Below are positions 27,500-37,342 of a stretch of DNA of 64,000 nt, one piece after another. This stretch comes from Mesorhizobium sp. M1D.F.Ca.ET.043.01.1.1. Lineage in GTDB: Bacteria > Pseudomonadota > Alphaproteobacteria > Rhizobiales > Rhizobiaceae. Position 1 is the first letter of the stretch, and each line of letters begins with the position of its first letter. The position numbers and the translations under genes are program-made. The stretch is from positions 744,001-808,000 of the forward strand of contig NZ_CP034444.1 of NCBI RefSeq assembly GCF_003952385.1, read 5' to 3'. The notes beneath the pieces were generated by a model. It made no database searches and had not been told where the DNA came from. It was given only the letters and a program-made list of their open reading frames with translations.

Positions 27500-27547
27500 A
27501 GCCGCGGCCGGATCGATCGCTGCTGAGCCATCGCAGCCGCTCGCCTC

Positions 27548-29542
27548 TCAGGCAGCGCTGCCGGTTCGTCGTGAGGGCCCGGGATCGAAGGAAGCTTTGG
27601 CAGAGCCGTCGAAATGCCTTGGTTCGAAGGCAAGAGCGTCATGCATGGGAAGCGCTGCCGAGAAGAGAAATCCCTGGGCGATCATGCAATCGAGCGAGCG
27701 CAGGATCAGGCGGTCGGCGTCCGTCTCGACGCCCTCGGCCATCACTTCTATTCCCAGCGTTCGCCCGAGATCGATGACCGCCTTGACGAGCGCCTGGTCT
27801 TCTACGGACTTCGGCAGATCGCGAACGAAGTCCTTGTCGATCTTGATCTTGCGGATGCGGCTGTCTTTCAGCGACACCAGGGTCGAGAAGCCGGTGCCGA
27901 AATCATCCAGCACGATCGATATGCCCGCGTCCGCCAGGCGTTCCAGCTTTTCGTCGACCCTCTCGCGATCCACGGGCGCCTCTTCCGTGATCTCTATCTC
28001 GAGCATGGCCGCGGGCACGTTGTTTGCCCTGAGGCCGTCGAGGATCATGTCGTCGACATTGCCGGCCTCGAGCTCGCGCGGCGAAAGATTCATCGCTACG
28101 CGCACATCCTGGCGACCGTCCCTCGCGAGTTCTTCGATCATGGAGCAGCAGTTGAGAAACACGGTCTCCGTCAGCAAGGAAAGCAGACCGGTTTCACGCG
28201 CCGCCGTGACGATCTCCGGCGGCGGAATGGCCCCATGGACCGGATGCTGCCACCGCAGGAGCGCTTCGAAGCCGACGACCGCATGGGTGTCCAGCCGCAC
28301 GATCGGCTGGAACCACGAGCAAAGAGCGCCGCTCTCGATGGCTGCGCGCAGGTCGCGCTCGATGCAATGCTTGCGTTCGAGCCCTTGGTCGAGTTCGGCA
28401 TCGAAGAGACAGTATTCGTTCCTGCCGCTGTGCTTGGCCGCATAAAGCGCGAAGTCCGCGCGCAGCAGCATCTCCGTCAATTGCGGTTTCTCCGATGCGT
28501 AGATTCCGATCGACGCGCCGACACGCACCGAATTCAGCGCCGGATCAGGATCTGCGATGGCCGCGATGATCGAGGAGGCAAGCTCTTCCGTCGAATGCGG
28601 GGATCGCGAGGCGGGAAACAGCAGCACAAACTCGTCGCCGCCGATGCGCGCAATTGTTGCCCCTGGCGGAGCATGGTTCTCTATCCTGCGCGCGACCCTG
28701 ACCAGCAGGTCGTCGCCGATATTGTGACCATAGGTGTCGTTGACGGATTTGAAGCCGTCCAGATCGATCAGCATGGCCACGAACGGACCGTCGGAACGCC
28801 CCAGACATGAGATGGCCTGCTCGAGCCCGTATCTGTTGAGCAAATTCGTCAGCGGATCCCGCCTGGAATTCCGTTCCATCTGGGCGGCGAAGGCCCTCGC
28901 CTCGTATTTGAGGCGGCTTGTCTCCTTGAAGCGGGCCTCACCGAGAAGCGAGCTCCTGATCATTCCGCAGAGAAAAAGCAGGACCGTGAAACCGAGGACG
29001 TAGTTCTCGATATTGCCTTTCGCCAACACGCATCCGGCAGCGATCAGCAGCGGCAGCGTCATGAAGTTGATCGAAGCCGGTGCGTATGACGCTCCGTAGG
29101 TTACCGAACCGGCCGACAGGCCCGCAAGAACGACCAGGTAGAGCGGCGCCTGCGGCGTGGTGTACCCGTCAGACAGCGCGGCCAGAAAAGACCACGCGAC
29201 GCCGGATGCCAGAGCCAACAGCCCGTAAAAGGAAAGTCGGGCAGCGACCGGCTTCAACCCGCCATCGGGCCCACTATCGGGAACGTCCGACCGGGCAAGC
29301 GCCAGCCCTATGCGGGCGCCATTTATGATGGTGACCGCCGCGAACCACAGCACCGCCGCGAGGCGGCCGCCCGAGAGCATCTGCACCGCCAGGACCAGGG
29401 CCGAGAGCACCGTGCCGACGGGCATCGAGATGAAGAGGCCCTTCCTCAGGTCAGCGAGCTGATCCCGGAGTATCCCGTCCTCCACGGATTCGCTTTGCCC
29501 CTGAGGGCCCGGGCCTGAGCCAGGCGGCTTGAGATGTCCCAT
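27548..29542 (-). CDS. Membrane-bound GGDEF-EAL protein (cyclic di-GMP turnover)
   Basis: 664 aa from ATG 29542; a GTG at 29578 is the alternative and neither has a good ribosome site. Five or six N-terminal hydrophobic segments (about residues 35-210) anchor it in the inner membrane. The GGDEF domain has the intact motif RIGGDEF and FVAMLIDLDGFKSVNDTYG. The EAL domain follows with GFEALLRWQHP, NLSPRELEAG, LDDFGTGFSTLVSLK and AEGVETD. Both catalytic motifs look intact, so it could make or degrade cyclic di-GMP. I see no RxxD inhibitory site just before GGDEF. It is convergent with the LysR gene. Confidence 0.92.
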   Translation of the reverse strand: MGHLKPPGSGPGPQGQSESVEDGILRDQLADLRKGLFISMPVGTVLSALVLAVQMLSGGRLAAVLWFAAVTIINGARIGLALARSDVPDSGPDGGLKPVAARLSFYGLLALASGVAWSFLAALSDGYTTPQAPLYLVVLAGLSAGSVTYGASYAPASINFMTLPLLIAAGCVLAKGNIENYVLGFTVLLFLCGMIRSSLLGEARFKETSRLKYEARAFAAQMERNSRRDPLTNLLNRYGLEQAISCLGRSDGPFVAMLIDLDGFKSVNDTYGHNIGDDLLVRVARRIENHAPPGATIARIGGDEFVLLFPASRSPHSTEELASSIIAAIADPDPALNSVRVGASIGIYASEKPQLTEMLLRADFALYAAKHSGRNEYCLFDAELDQGLERKHCIERDLRAAIESGALCSWFQPIVRLDTHAVVGFEALLRWQHPVHGAIPPPEIVTAARETGLLSLLTETVFLNCCSMIEELARDGRQDVRVAMNLSPRELEAGNVDDMILDGLRANNVPAAMLEIEITEEAPVDRERVDEKLERLADAGISIVLDDFGTGFSTLVSLKDSRIRKIKIDKDFVRDLPKSVEDQALVKAVIDLGRTLGIEVMAEGVETDADRLILRSLDCMIAQGFLFSAALPMHDALAFEPRHFDGSAKASFDPGPSRRTGSAA

Positions 29543-29928
29543 GATACTAAGTGTGTAGGTGAGCGGGATGAAAATCACGTTAAGGATTTCAGCAGCTTAC
29601 GGCGTATCCGGCAGATACAGGCGCGCGCGGCGTCGGGGTCGAGGCTGCCCACAGCCCGACGGGCAGGGTTTGCACGAGCGGAGATCCCTGACCCGATCCG
29701 ACCGTGCGGCCGGGCCGCGAAAATTGATCGGTCCGTTGGAACCGATCCGACGAAACTTCATCTAATCATCGGTCGGTCTCCACGGTCAGGGAAGGATGGC
29801 GCACCGATGTCGCAACAAGGCCCCGAACCTTCACCGACTGGAGTAAGCAGGCCAAGCGATCGTGTGATTGCCCAAAACATGGCCCGGAGTCACTCTGGCA
29901 GGTTCTAGATGGCATAAGGGAGGAGAAG
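29543..29928. other. Intergenic region, no gene supported
   Basis: 386 bp between the divergent GGDEF-EAL and Rieske-FAD genes. Open stretches here have poor protein character and no convincing ribosome site. It must carry both promoters, but I cannot point to clear elements. Confidence 0.4.
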
Positions 29929-31467
29929 ATGGCTCAAGACCATTCCAAATCGAATGGACCGGATTTGACCCAAGGCATCGCGCAATCCGACCTTCCCGAT
30001 GGCGGAAAGCTGGTCGGTCACTGCGGCGATGAACAGGTGCTGCTGGTGCGCAGCGGGACGGAAGTCTTCGCAATCGGAGCGACGTGCACGCATTACGGCG
30101 GGCCGCTGGTTGACGGTCTTGTCGTGGAGGATACCGTTCGATGCCCCTGGCACCATGCATGCTTTGATTTGCGCACCGGCGAAGCCTTGCGCGCGCCTGC
30201 CTTCAGTCCGCTCGCCTGCTGGTCGGTGGACCAGCGGGGTGACCGGATATTCGTGGGCGAGAAACGCAAACGGGTGGCTCGGAAGCCCGCCGGCGGAGAC
30301 GCCGGCCAGTTTGCCGGTAAAGTCGTGATCATCGGCGGCGGCGCGGCAGGTTTCGCGGCCGCCGAAAGACTACGGCGCGAAGGCCATCGGGGCAGCATCC
30401 TGATGCTCAGCGACGACGAGGCGCCGCCCGTCGATCGTCCCAACCTTTCCAAGGACTACCTCGCCGGCAAGGCGCCGTCGGACTGGGTTCCACTGCGTGG
30501 CGCAAGCTTTTATGCAAAGAATGACATCGATCTGCGTCTCAAAACCACCGTCGCCGACATCGATGTCCGGTCCGGCGAGGTCGTGCTCGCCGACGGAACC
30601 CGGGCTGCTTACGACCGATTGCTGCTTGCAACGGGAGCCGAACCGGTCCGCCTCACCATTCCGGGCGCCGATCAGCCGCACGTTCACACGCTGCGCTCGT
30701 TCGCAGACTGCAGCACGATCATCGACCGGGCCAAGACGGCCCGCAGCGCCATCGTTCTGGGCGTCAGTTTCATCGGCCTCGAGGTTGCCGCGTCGCTGCG
30801 CGCGCGAAACATCGAAGTTCATGTCGTCGCTCCCGACGAACGCCCGATGGAACGGGTCCTCGGGCCGCAAATGGGCGACTTCATCCGCAGCCTCCACGAA
30901 CAGAACGGCGTCGTCTTTCATCTCAAGGACACCGCGACCGGCATCGACGGCGCGAACGTGCAACTGAGCAGCGGCCTTGCCCTGACCGCGGATCTTGTCG
31001 TAGCCGGCATCGGCGTGCGGCCGCGGCTCGGGCTCGCCGAGAAAGCCGGGCTCAGGCTCGACCGCGGCGTCATGGTGGACGCCTTCCTGGAGACGAGCGT
31101 GCCGGGCATTTTCGCGGCCGGCGACATTGCGCGGTGGCCCGATCCCCACACCGGCGAAAACATCAGGGTCGAGCACTGGGTGGTCGCGGAAAGGCAGGGG
31201 CAAACGGCAGCACTGAACATGCTCGGACGCCGGGAGAAATACACTGCCGTCCCGTTCTTCTGGAGCCAGCACTATGACGTCCCGATCAACTACGTCGGGC
31301 ATGCGGAGCGATGGGACGAGATAGCGGTGGAAGGCGACATTGCCGCCAGAGATTGCCTGCTGCGTTTCAAGCGCAAGGGACGCACGCTGGCGGTCGCTTC
31401 GATTTTCCGCGACATCGAAAGCCTGCAGGCCGAGATGGAAATGGAACGCCAGACGGCCAACGGATGA
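29929..31467 (+). CDS. Rieske [2Fe-2S] and FAD/NAD-dependent oxidoreductase (AIFM3-like reductase)
   Basis: 512 aa. An N-terminal Rieske domain has CTHYGGPLVDG and CPWHHACFDL, the full C-x-H and C-x2-H cluster set. A pyridine nucleotide-disulphide reductase domain follows with FAD motif VVIIGGGAAGFAAAERL, NAD-binding core IVLGVSFIGLEVAASLRA and the FAD-tail motif VPGIFAAGDIARWPD. A C-terminal reductase domain completes it. The architecture matches ferredoxin-reductase-like or AIF-type proteins in which the Rieske centre is fused to the reductase. It moves electrons from NAD(P)H through FAD to the cluster or a partner. The partner is not in the window. GGAGGAG precedes the ATG. Confidence 0.9.
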   Translation: MAQDHSKSNGPDLTQGIAQSDLPDGGKLVGHCGDEQVLLVRSGTEVFAIGATCTHYGGPLVDGLVVEDTVRCPWHHACFDLRTGEALRAPAFSPLACWSVDQRGDRIFVGEKRKRVARKPAGGDAGQFAGKVVIIGGGAAGFAAAERLRREGHRGSILMLSDDEAPPVDRPNLSKDYLAGKAPSDWVPLRGASFYAKNDIDLRLKTTVADIDVRSGEVVLADGTRAAYDRLLLATGAEPVRLTIPGADQPHVHTLRSFADCSTIIDRAKTARSAIVLGVSFIGLEVAASLRARNIEVHVVAPDERPMERVLGPQMGDFIRSLHEQNGVVFHLKDTATGIDGANVQLSSGLALTADLVVAGIGVRPRLGLAEKAGLRLDRGVMVDAFLETSVPGIFAAGDIARWPDPHTGENIRVEHWVVAERQGQTAALNMLGRREKYTAVPFFWSQHYDVPINYVGHAERWDEIAVEGDIAARDCLLRFKRKGRTLAVASIFRDIESLQAEMEMERQTANG

Positions 31468-31520
31468 ATGATACAGGAGGCGGTCAGATCGGGATGACGA
31501 CCTGGGAGCGACGAGCCGTA

Positions 31521-31862
31521 CTACCTTGGCGTCGGCAGCAAAAGAGAGATCTTAGCCCGTGGCGCGAAAAAGCAGCGCAAATAGGGCTGATTGGTTATGA
31601 CGTAATGATTCTCGCAGATATGGTATTGGCCGTCCGGCGATTCCTGCACGCGATCTCGCGGGATGTTGAAACCGTCGGGCACATAGGTATAGCCCCCGTC
31701 AACCCTCGACTGTACCGAAGACTGAGGTATGGCGCGGCAGTCATAACCGCCGCAGCATTTGAACTTCGTCACCGGATCAACCTTGTTTTCGTACCAGTCA
31801 TGCGCGTTGGCGCCTGTTGCGGCGGCGGCGATGCACATGGCTGTGAGAATGAAGCTTCGCAC
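31521..31862 (-). CDS. Exported Cys-containing hypothetical protein
   Basis: 113 aa. A Sec signal peptide (FILTAMCIAAAATGANAH, cleavage likely after ANA) precedes a mature part that starts HDWYENKVDP. It contains KFKCCGGYDCRAI and later YHICENHYVI and YLRCFF, five Cys in all, suggesting disulphides in the periplasm. This HDWY...CCxxxDC layout recurs in short rhizobial proteins of unknown role. It is convergent with the Rieske-FAD gene. Confidence 0.75.
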   Translation of the reverse strand: MRSFILTAMCIAAAATGANAHDWYENKVDPVTKFKCCGGYDCRAIPQSSVQSRVDGGYTYVPDGFNIPRDRVQESPDGQYHICENHYVITNQPYLRCFFAPRAKISLLLPTPR

Positions 31863-32017
31863 GGCATTCCTCGTCTGCGGAGACGCTGCTCATTCGAGCG
31901 TCATGTATATTAGCGTTCCGCCAAAAACGCCATTGGTCCGCGAATGCCCAGCAAAGCCCCAGCAGGCGACGTTCGGCCCTGGTGAGAGCAGGACACCAGG
32001 TCTTCCGCCCTGGCCGC

Positions 32018-32170
32018 TCAGACCAGCCGCTGCCCGCCGTCGATGTGGATGGTCTCGCCGGTCATGAAATCGTTCTCCAGCAGATAGAGATAGACCGGCG
32101 CAACATCGGCGGGCGTCGCGATCCTTCCCGCGGGAATGCTAGCGCCCATCTGGTCGAAATGGCGGCGTGG
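32018..32170 (-). pseudogene. C-terminal remnant of an SDR gene
   Basis: The stretch reading MGASIPAGRIATPADVAP, VYLYLLENDFMTGETIHIDG and ending GGQRLV is the C-terminal 45-50 residues of an SDR. The Rossmann and catalytic parts are missing, and upstream sequence in this frame is not SDR-like. There is no other gene in the gap 31863-32347. Confidence 0.7.
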
Positions 32171-32347
32171 CTGGCCAGCGCCAGCGAACAGGCGGGCCGG
32201 CGCGCCTTGCATTGAGTCAGGGCCTGTATGGAGACGAGACAATCGATCGCTCTAACAGACTGACTAAACGATTTTATTAGTGAATCGCGGAACATCTTTT
32301 GGCCGACGACGTTTGACGCCCGGGATGGCTGTTCAGGTGGGCTATCA

Positions 32348-32542
32348 ATGAACAAGTCAATCGTAATGGATTCGGTAGAGATCGACGCATTGGAGGACAG
32401 GTATTACGTGCGCGTCATCGAAGACGGTGTTGTAACCATAAAGGGGTTCGGGTCCGAACCGGACGCGAAATCTTTCGCCGAGGGCGAAAACACACGACTG
32501 GGACTTGACGCTGTCAAGCGGCCGGGTGCCGGCCAAAAGTAG
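32348..32542 (+). CDS. Small conserved hypothetical protein
   Basis: 64 aa. Not a named family to my knowledge. The central part, YYVRVIEDGVVTIKGFGSEP followed by DAKSFAEGENTRLGL, has the same pattern as the 60-aa protein at 44461 (WTVRVTAYGTTLTFPFEAEQ, YARSYADGQAFRLGV). Both look like a small beta sheet followed by one helix. The upstream region is AT-rich. No export signal. Confidence 0.6.
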   Translation: MNKSIVMDSVEIDALEDRYYVRVIEDGVVTIKGFGSEPDAKSFAEGENTRLGLDAVKRPGAGQK

Positions 32543-32637
32543 CCTCGTAGAGATCTCCAGCAAGTTGATGCATCGGCGATGCAACCTAGACAGCCAGGCT
32601 CGCTGCCGGTGGTGCGGACTCGGCAGCGCCGCGGTTA

Positions 32638-32892
32638 TCAATAACGATTCATTCCGGACCTCGCGGCAGACAGCGAAGGTCCCTTCGCCGTGAACACCAC
32701 GCCGGCCATCTCAAACGCGCGGCGGATGCGGGTTCGTTTCTCGACCCGCAGAATTCTAATCCCGTTCTCGAATTCGCGAATGGTCCCTTCGCCAAGGCCG
32801 GCTTTGGCGCCGAGGCGCACTTGGGACCAGTGCAATAGTTCTCGTGCGGCTCGGGACTGCTCTGGCGTCAAATCTATCAAGGGGCTCTCCAC
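32638..32892 (-). CDS. XRE-family (Cro/CI-type HTH) small regulator
   Basis: 84 aa. The HTH is visible in SRAARELLHWSQVRLGAKAG followed by GEGTIREFENGIRI. A short C-terminal tail includes RAFEMAGVVFTAKG, common in rhizobial mini-XRE regulators. It is small and stands alone among orphans and remnants, so it may be an accessory or prophage-derived regulator. No target is apparent. Confidence 0.75.
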   Translation of the reverse strand: MESPLIDLTPEQSRAARELLHWSQVRLGAKAGLGEGTIREFENGIRILRVEKRTRIRRAFEMAGVVFTAKGPSLSAARSGMNRY

Positions 32893-33062
32893 TAAGACCT
32901 TTCAGCTGTCCATTTCCGGCGGCTTGTGCCCCGCTGCTCATGCCAGATCACCGGCCTGAGGTCGGGCCCAATCTAGTGCCTGCAGGCGCGACGGACCTGG
33001 AACCGATCGTCTTCCTTGGCAGTTGCACTGACCGCAGTCGGCCAAAGATCGGCGGTCCCAAA

Positions 33063-33257
33063 TTAGAAAGCTTTGTCACCTAGCTTCCTGGCCTCACGTT
33101 GCAAAGTCTTGCGGTCGTTACCGTGCTCACTGATCAGTTCCCGAACCTGTTCGGCCGTGATGCGGTGCTGCTTGGCGAAGTAGCGAACCTCGTAGTCCTC
33201 GTCTGCCGACACACGGTCGCGGTCCCGGAAATCGCGCTTCATTTTGACGCCTGCCAT
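33063..33257 (-). CDS. DUF3606-like small protein
   Basis: 64 aa from ATG 33257, with AGGAGGAG upstream; a longer in-frame start lacks a ribosome site. After a charged N-terminus it contains YEVRYFAKQHRITAEQVREL and ISEHGNDRKTLQREARKL. This is the DUF3606-type helical module with the GNDR signature that also occurs in the proteins at 38560 and 43769. Function unknown. Gene is isolated. Confidence 0.75.
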   Translation of the reverse strand: MAGVKMKRDFRDRDRVSADEDYEVRYFAKQHRITAEQVRELISEHGNDRKTLQREARKLGDKAF

Positions 33258-33705
33258 GGGTGCTCCTCCTGGCAAACGAACACCCGGGAAGCAGGAATGT
33301 TCCAGAACGCTAATATAGGCGTGCGGCGCTACCATTTGCCTCGGTCGGCGACCTTGGCGCATCGGTCGCTTTGAATCGAATGCACGCCGGGTCGGCCTCG
33401 GCATTGCTCGATTTTGAGGCGCTCAAATGGGGCAACCGACGGCATGGGCGGGGGCGTTGGGGAGCCGCCGGTCACCAGGACGGGGGCCATGGAATCAGAG
33501 AAATGCATAGGCCCTTATATAAGCATGCCATCAATCTGCGTTTTTGGGAACTGGTTCCGGCTTAAAATTCAAACGCATATGCCTAGGAGTGCACATTCAC
33601 GGTGATGTTCGCGCGACTCTCGTGACAGGAACCAGATCGGCCGCGCCGCGTCATTAGGACAGGTACATGGGAGACAGGTATTGGCGCGGTCCTGGAGTGA
33701 CGTCG
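33258..33705. other. Intergenic region, no gene supported
   Basis: 448 bp between the DUF3606-like gene and the divergent L,D-transpeptidase gene. An AT-rich patch near 33510-33590 may carry a promoter. Open frames here lack protein character. Confidence 0.4.
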
Positions 33706-34704
33706 ATGGTCAGGTTCCTTCTTGTCATTGCGATGGCGCTTGCGCTCGCATGCGGCGCGGCGCAGGCGGCCAGGTTCGACCTCGACGCGGTCAATCAGGC
33801 GCAGTTCATCGAGGGCGAGCCAAAGGCCGTCGATCCGATGCTGCTCAAGGCGCAGATCCTTCTCGATCGCGCCCGCTTCTCGCCCGGCCTGATCGACGGC
33901 CGGCTTTCCGACAATTTCGCGAGGGCCGTCGCGGCTTTCCAGGCGGCGAACGGGCTGCCGTCCGACGGCAAGCTCACGCGAGAGACCTGGGACAGGCTCA
34001 CGGCAACCTTCGCCGGTCCGGTGCTGACAAACTACGAGGTCACGGCCAGGGATGTGCGCGGGCCCTTCACCAGGCGCATCCCTGCCCGCATGGAGCGCAT
34101 GGCGCAATTGAAGCGGCTCGGCTACCGCAACGCGCGGGAGAAACTGGCCGAGCGCTTCCATCTCAGCGAACAAGTGCTGAGAATGCTCAATCCCAGAAGC
34201 GGTTTCAGGAAGGCCGGCACCACGCTGGTTGTGCCCAATGTCGGCCGAGGCGATCCTCCCGCAGCGGTCGCAAGCGTCGAGGTCGACAAGGCGTCCCGCG
34301 AGGTGCGCGTGCTCGATCCATCGGGCAAGCCGCTCGCGGTCTACCCCGCCTCGATCGGCAGCGAGGAAAAGCCGGCGCCGAGCGCCGCGGCCGAGGTCAG
34401 GCGCGTGGTGCGCAATCCGACCTACCACTACAATCCGAAATTCGCCTTCAAGGGCGTCAGGAGCCAGCGGCCCTTCACCATCGCCAGGGGGCCGAACAAT
34501 CCGGTCGGATCGGTCTGGATCGACCTCTCGATCGAAAGCTACGGCATCCACGGCACGCCCGACCCCGGCAAGATCGGCACGACCTTCTCGCATGGCTGCA
34601 TCCGCTTGACCAACTGGGACGCCGAAGACCTCGCCGCCATGGTCAAGCCGGGCACGAAAGTCGACTTCAAGGACGAGACGGCGCAGGACGGGCAAAGTCA
34701 GTGA
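33706..34704 (+). CDS. L,D-transpeptidase (YkuD domain) with peptidoglycan-binding domain
   Basis: 332 aa from ATG 33706, with GGAGTGA upstream. The order is signal peptide (VRFLLVIAMALALACGAAQA), a PG_binding_1-like helical domain (LLDRARFSPGLIDGRLSDNF, AAFQAANGLPSDGKL), a linker, then a YkuD catalytic domain. The active site is HGTPDPGKIG and SHGCIRLTNWD, with Cys298 as nucleophile. The enzyme makes 3-3 cross-links in peptidoglycan or attaches proteins to it, in the periplasm. Such enzymes are numerous in Hyphomicrobiales, where polar growth depends on them. It appears monocistronic. Confidence 0.92.
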   Translation: MVRFLLVIAMALALACGAAQAARFDLDAVNQAQFIEGEPKAVDPMLLKAQILLDRARFSPGLIDGRLSDNFARAVAAFQAANGLPSDGKLTRETWDRLTATFAGPVLTNYEVTARDVRGPFTRRIPARMERMAQLKRLGYRNAREKLAERFHLSEQVLRMLNPRSGFRKAGTTLVVPNVGRGDPPAAVASVEVDKASREVRVLDPSGKPLAVYPASIGSEEKPAPSAAAEVRRVVRNPTYHYNPKFAFKGVRSQRPFTIARGPNNPVGSVWIDLSIESYGIHGTPDPGKIGTTFSHGCIRLTNWDAEDLAAMVKPGTKVDFKDETAQDGQSQ

Positions 34705-34849
34705 AATGCTGCCAGTGTGCCAAACCGCCGAAGCGGACCGCTGCATAAGTCGAGCTTATCGTCACCCCTAGTTTTTCAGAACGTTACACGGCGTTCCACC
34801 GCCTGTAGCTTCGGCGTCGCGCTTTTGAAAACGGTCAATTGGCGGTTCG

Positions 34850-37288
34850 ATGCAAGCACATGCGAGAGTGGTGATCGTCGGCGGCGGATGCGTCGGGGCA
34901 GGTATCCTGTATGGTCTGGCTAAGCGCGGCTGGACCGATGTCGCGCTGCTCGAGCGCACCCAATTGACCGCAGGCTCGACATGGCACGCCGCGGGCCTGG
35001 TCCCGTCCTATGCCCGCAACATCAATGTCGGGCGCATGATCAAGAAGACCATCGAAATCTATGAAGGGCTGGAGGCCGAGACCGGGCAGCCGGTCGGCTG
35101 GCACAAATGCGGCCAGTTGCGCATCGCCAATTCCCGGGACCGGCTGGACGAGTTCAAGAGCTATATGAGCGTCGCCGACGTCCAGGGCATGCGGGCGCAA
35201 TTGCTGACGCCGGCGGAGGCCAGGGAGCTTTGCCCGCTGCTCCACAACGACCACATGCTCGGCGCGCTTTATCACCCCGATGATGGCCACATCGCGCCGG
35301 CCGACGTGACGCATGCCATGGCCCGAGGCGCCCGGGATCTGGGTGCCAAGGTCTACTTGAACACCGAGGTGACCGGCTTCAAACGAACGCCCGGTGGCGA
35401 ATGGCTCGTTGAGACGAACCAGGGCGACATCACCTGCGAGCACGTGATCTCAGCCACCGGCAACTATGCGCGCCAGACCGGCGCGCTGCTCGGCCTCGAT
35501 ATCCCGGCTATCCCGATCCTGCACCAATACTGGATCACCGAGGCGGTGCCGGAGGTCGTGGAGCGGAAACGGCAGGGACGGCCCGAGATGCCGATCCTGC
35601 GCGACGAGGGTTTCGAGGGGTATCTGCGCGAAGAAGGCGACGGCCTGATGTTCGGCCCCTACGAGCGCACCGCGAACCTCAAACTCTTCGCCGAGGACGG
35701 CGTGCCCGCCTGGTTCGGCGCCGATCTCGTCGAAGAGGATTTCGAGGCGGTGTCGTGGAACTGGGAGCAGGCTTTGCAGCTCGTCCCGGCGCTCGGACGG
35801 GTGGGCATCAAGGCCAATGTGCGCGGGCCCTTCCAGATGACCGCGGACGAGCTTCCGCTGATGGGACCGGCCTGGGGCCTGCCCAATGTCTGGCTGGCCG
35901 AAGGCGTGCCGGGCGGCATCCTGTGGGGCGGCACGATCGGCTACTATCTGTCGGAGCGGATCGTCGAAGGCGGCAACAGCCTCGACACCTCCGATCTCGA
36001 CCCGCGCCGCTTCGGCGACTACGCCAACAAGGCCTGGACGCGCGAGAAGGTCCGCGAGGCCTGGGGCACGCATGCGGAGCAGAAATATCCGGGACAGGAC
36101 ATGCCCGCAGCCCGGCCGCAGAAGACCGCGCCCTCCTATGACAGGCTGACCGAGCTCGGCGCGGTCTGGGGCGTGCTCAATGGCTGGGAAATGCCCAACT
36201 GGTTCGCGCCGAAGGGCATCGAGGCGAAGGACCAGTACAGCTGGCGCTGGACGACCAAGGGGAATTTCGTCGCCGAGGAAGTTCAGGCGGTGCGCAACGC
36301 CGTCGGCCTGGTCGAGATGACGCCGATGACCAAGTTCGAGGTGTCGGGGCCGAGTGCCGCCGCCTGGCTCGACAATATCCTCGCCAACCGCCTGCCGGCG
36401 ACCGGCAAGGTGACGCTGGCGCATCATCTGACGGCGGCCGGCGGTGTGCAGGCTGAGTACATGGTGGCGCGCCTCGAAGAAGACAGCTTCTACCTGATCT
36501 CGACGCCGCGCGCGGAGCGCTGGAATTTCGACGACCTCTCGAAGTTGCTTCCGGCCGACGGCAGCGTGAGCCTGAAGAACGTCACCAACGATCGCGGCTG
36601 CTTCACCGTCGTCGGGCCGAAGGCGCGAGACGTGCTGCAACCTCTCACCGAGATCGACCTTTCGAACGAAAAGTTCCCGTGGTTCAGCGTGAAGAGCGGC
36701 AGCGTCGCCTTGGCCAGCGACGTGCGGCTGCTGCGCGTCAACTACGAGGGCGAGCTTGGCTGGGAACTCTACCATCCCCTCGCCTACCAGCGGCAGCTGC
36801 TGGATGCGATCCTGAAGGAAGGCGAGAAGCACGACATGCGGCTGGTCGGGCTGCACGCGCTGGAATCGCTCAGGCTCGAAAAATCCTACCGCGCCATGTA
36901 TCGCGACATGAACCCGGAGCTCAACGCGCTGGAGAGCGGGCTCGAGCGTTTCATCCGCCTCGACAAGAGCGATTTCGTCGGACGCGGGGCTGTCTTGAAA
37001 TACAAGGCGAGGAACGACCAGCGCCGGTCGGTGACGCTCAAGATCGAAACCGACGGCGCGAGCACGCTTGCCTCCGAGGGCCTCTACATCGACGGCGCGC
37101 TGGTCGGGCGCATCACGTCCGGCGGCTATGGCTACGCGCTCGGGCATGACGTGGCGCTGGCGCTGCTGCCCGAGCGCCTGAGCCGGCCCGGCACCAAGCT
37201 CGACGTCGCGGTCCTCGGACAATGGAAGATCGCCGAAGTCATCGCGGATTCGCCTTATGACCCGACCTCGGCCAGAGCGCGGATGTAG
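34850..37288 (+). CDS. Dimethylglycine/sarcosine dehydrogenase-like FAD enzyme with GcvT domains
   Basis: 812 aa. The N-terminal DAO-type FAD domain has VVIVGGGCVGAGILYGLAKR and STWHAAGLVPSYARN (the flavin-linking His region of DMGDH-like enzymes). An FAO_M linker (PRRFGDYANKAWTREKVREA) follows, then GcvT and GcvT_C folate-binding domains (NRLPATGKVTLAHHLTAAGG, LGWELYHPLAYQRQLL, GAVLKYKARNDQRRSVTL). These enzymes oxidatively remove N-methyl groups and pass the one-carbon unit to tetrahydrofolate. The HpbD-like epimerase starts 54 bp downstream, suggesting demethylation of a proline-betaine-type compound. Substrate is inference. Confidence 0.9.
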   Translation: MQAHARVVIVGGGCVGAGILYGLAKRGWTDVALLERTQLTAGSTWHAAGLVPSYARNINVGRMIKKTIEIYEGLEAETGQPVGWHKCGQLRIANSRDRLDEFKSYMSVADVQGMRAQLLTPAEARELCPLLHNDHMLGALYHPDDGHIAPADVTHAMARGARDLGAKVYLNTEVTGFKRTPGGEWLVETNQGDITCEHVISATGNYARQTGALLGLDIPAIPILHQYWITEAVPEVVERKRQGRPEMPILRDEGFEGYLREEGDGLMFGPYERTANLKLFAEDGVPAWFGADLVEEDFEAVSWNWEQALQLVPALGRVGIKANVRGPFQMTADELPLMGPAWGLPNVWLAEGVPGGILWGGTIGYYLSERIVEGGNSLDTSDLDPRRFGDYANKAWTREKVREAWGTHAEQKYPGQDMPAARPQKTAPSYDRLTELGAVWGVLNGWEMPNWFAPKGIEAKDQYSWRWTTKGNFVAEEVQAVRNAVGLVEMTPMTKFEVSGPSAAAWLDNILANRLPATGKVTLAHHLTAAGGVQAEYMVARLEEDSFYLISTPRAERWNFDDLSKLLPADGSVSLKNVTNDRGCFTVVGPKARDVLQPLTEIDLSNEKFPWFSVKSGSVALASDVRLLRVNYEGELGWELYHPLAYQRQLLDAILKEGEKHDMRLVGLHALESLRLEKSYRAMYRDMNPELNALESGLERFIRLDKSDFVGRGAVLKYKARNDQRRSVTLKIETDGASTLASEGLYIDGALVGRITSGGYGYALGHDVALALLPERLSRPGTKLDVAVLGQWKIAEVIADSPYDPTSARARM

Positions 37289-37342
37289 CAGACGGGGCCG
37301 TCGAGCCCCCGTAGCTGATGCAGCCCTTGAGTGGAGCCGAGC

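Noticed and set aside
29534..29908. 124-codon plus-strand frame before the Rieske-FAD gene
   Set aside because: Overlaps the start of the GGDEF-EAL gene, Arg/Ser-rich without domain pattern, and no ribosome site.
33371..33565. 64-codon frame upstream of the L,D-transpeptidase gene
   Set aside because: Low-complexity Gly/Arg/His sequence with no ribosome site; treated as non-coding.
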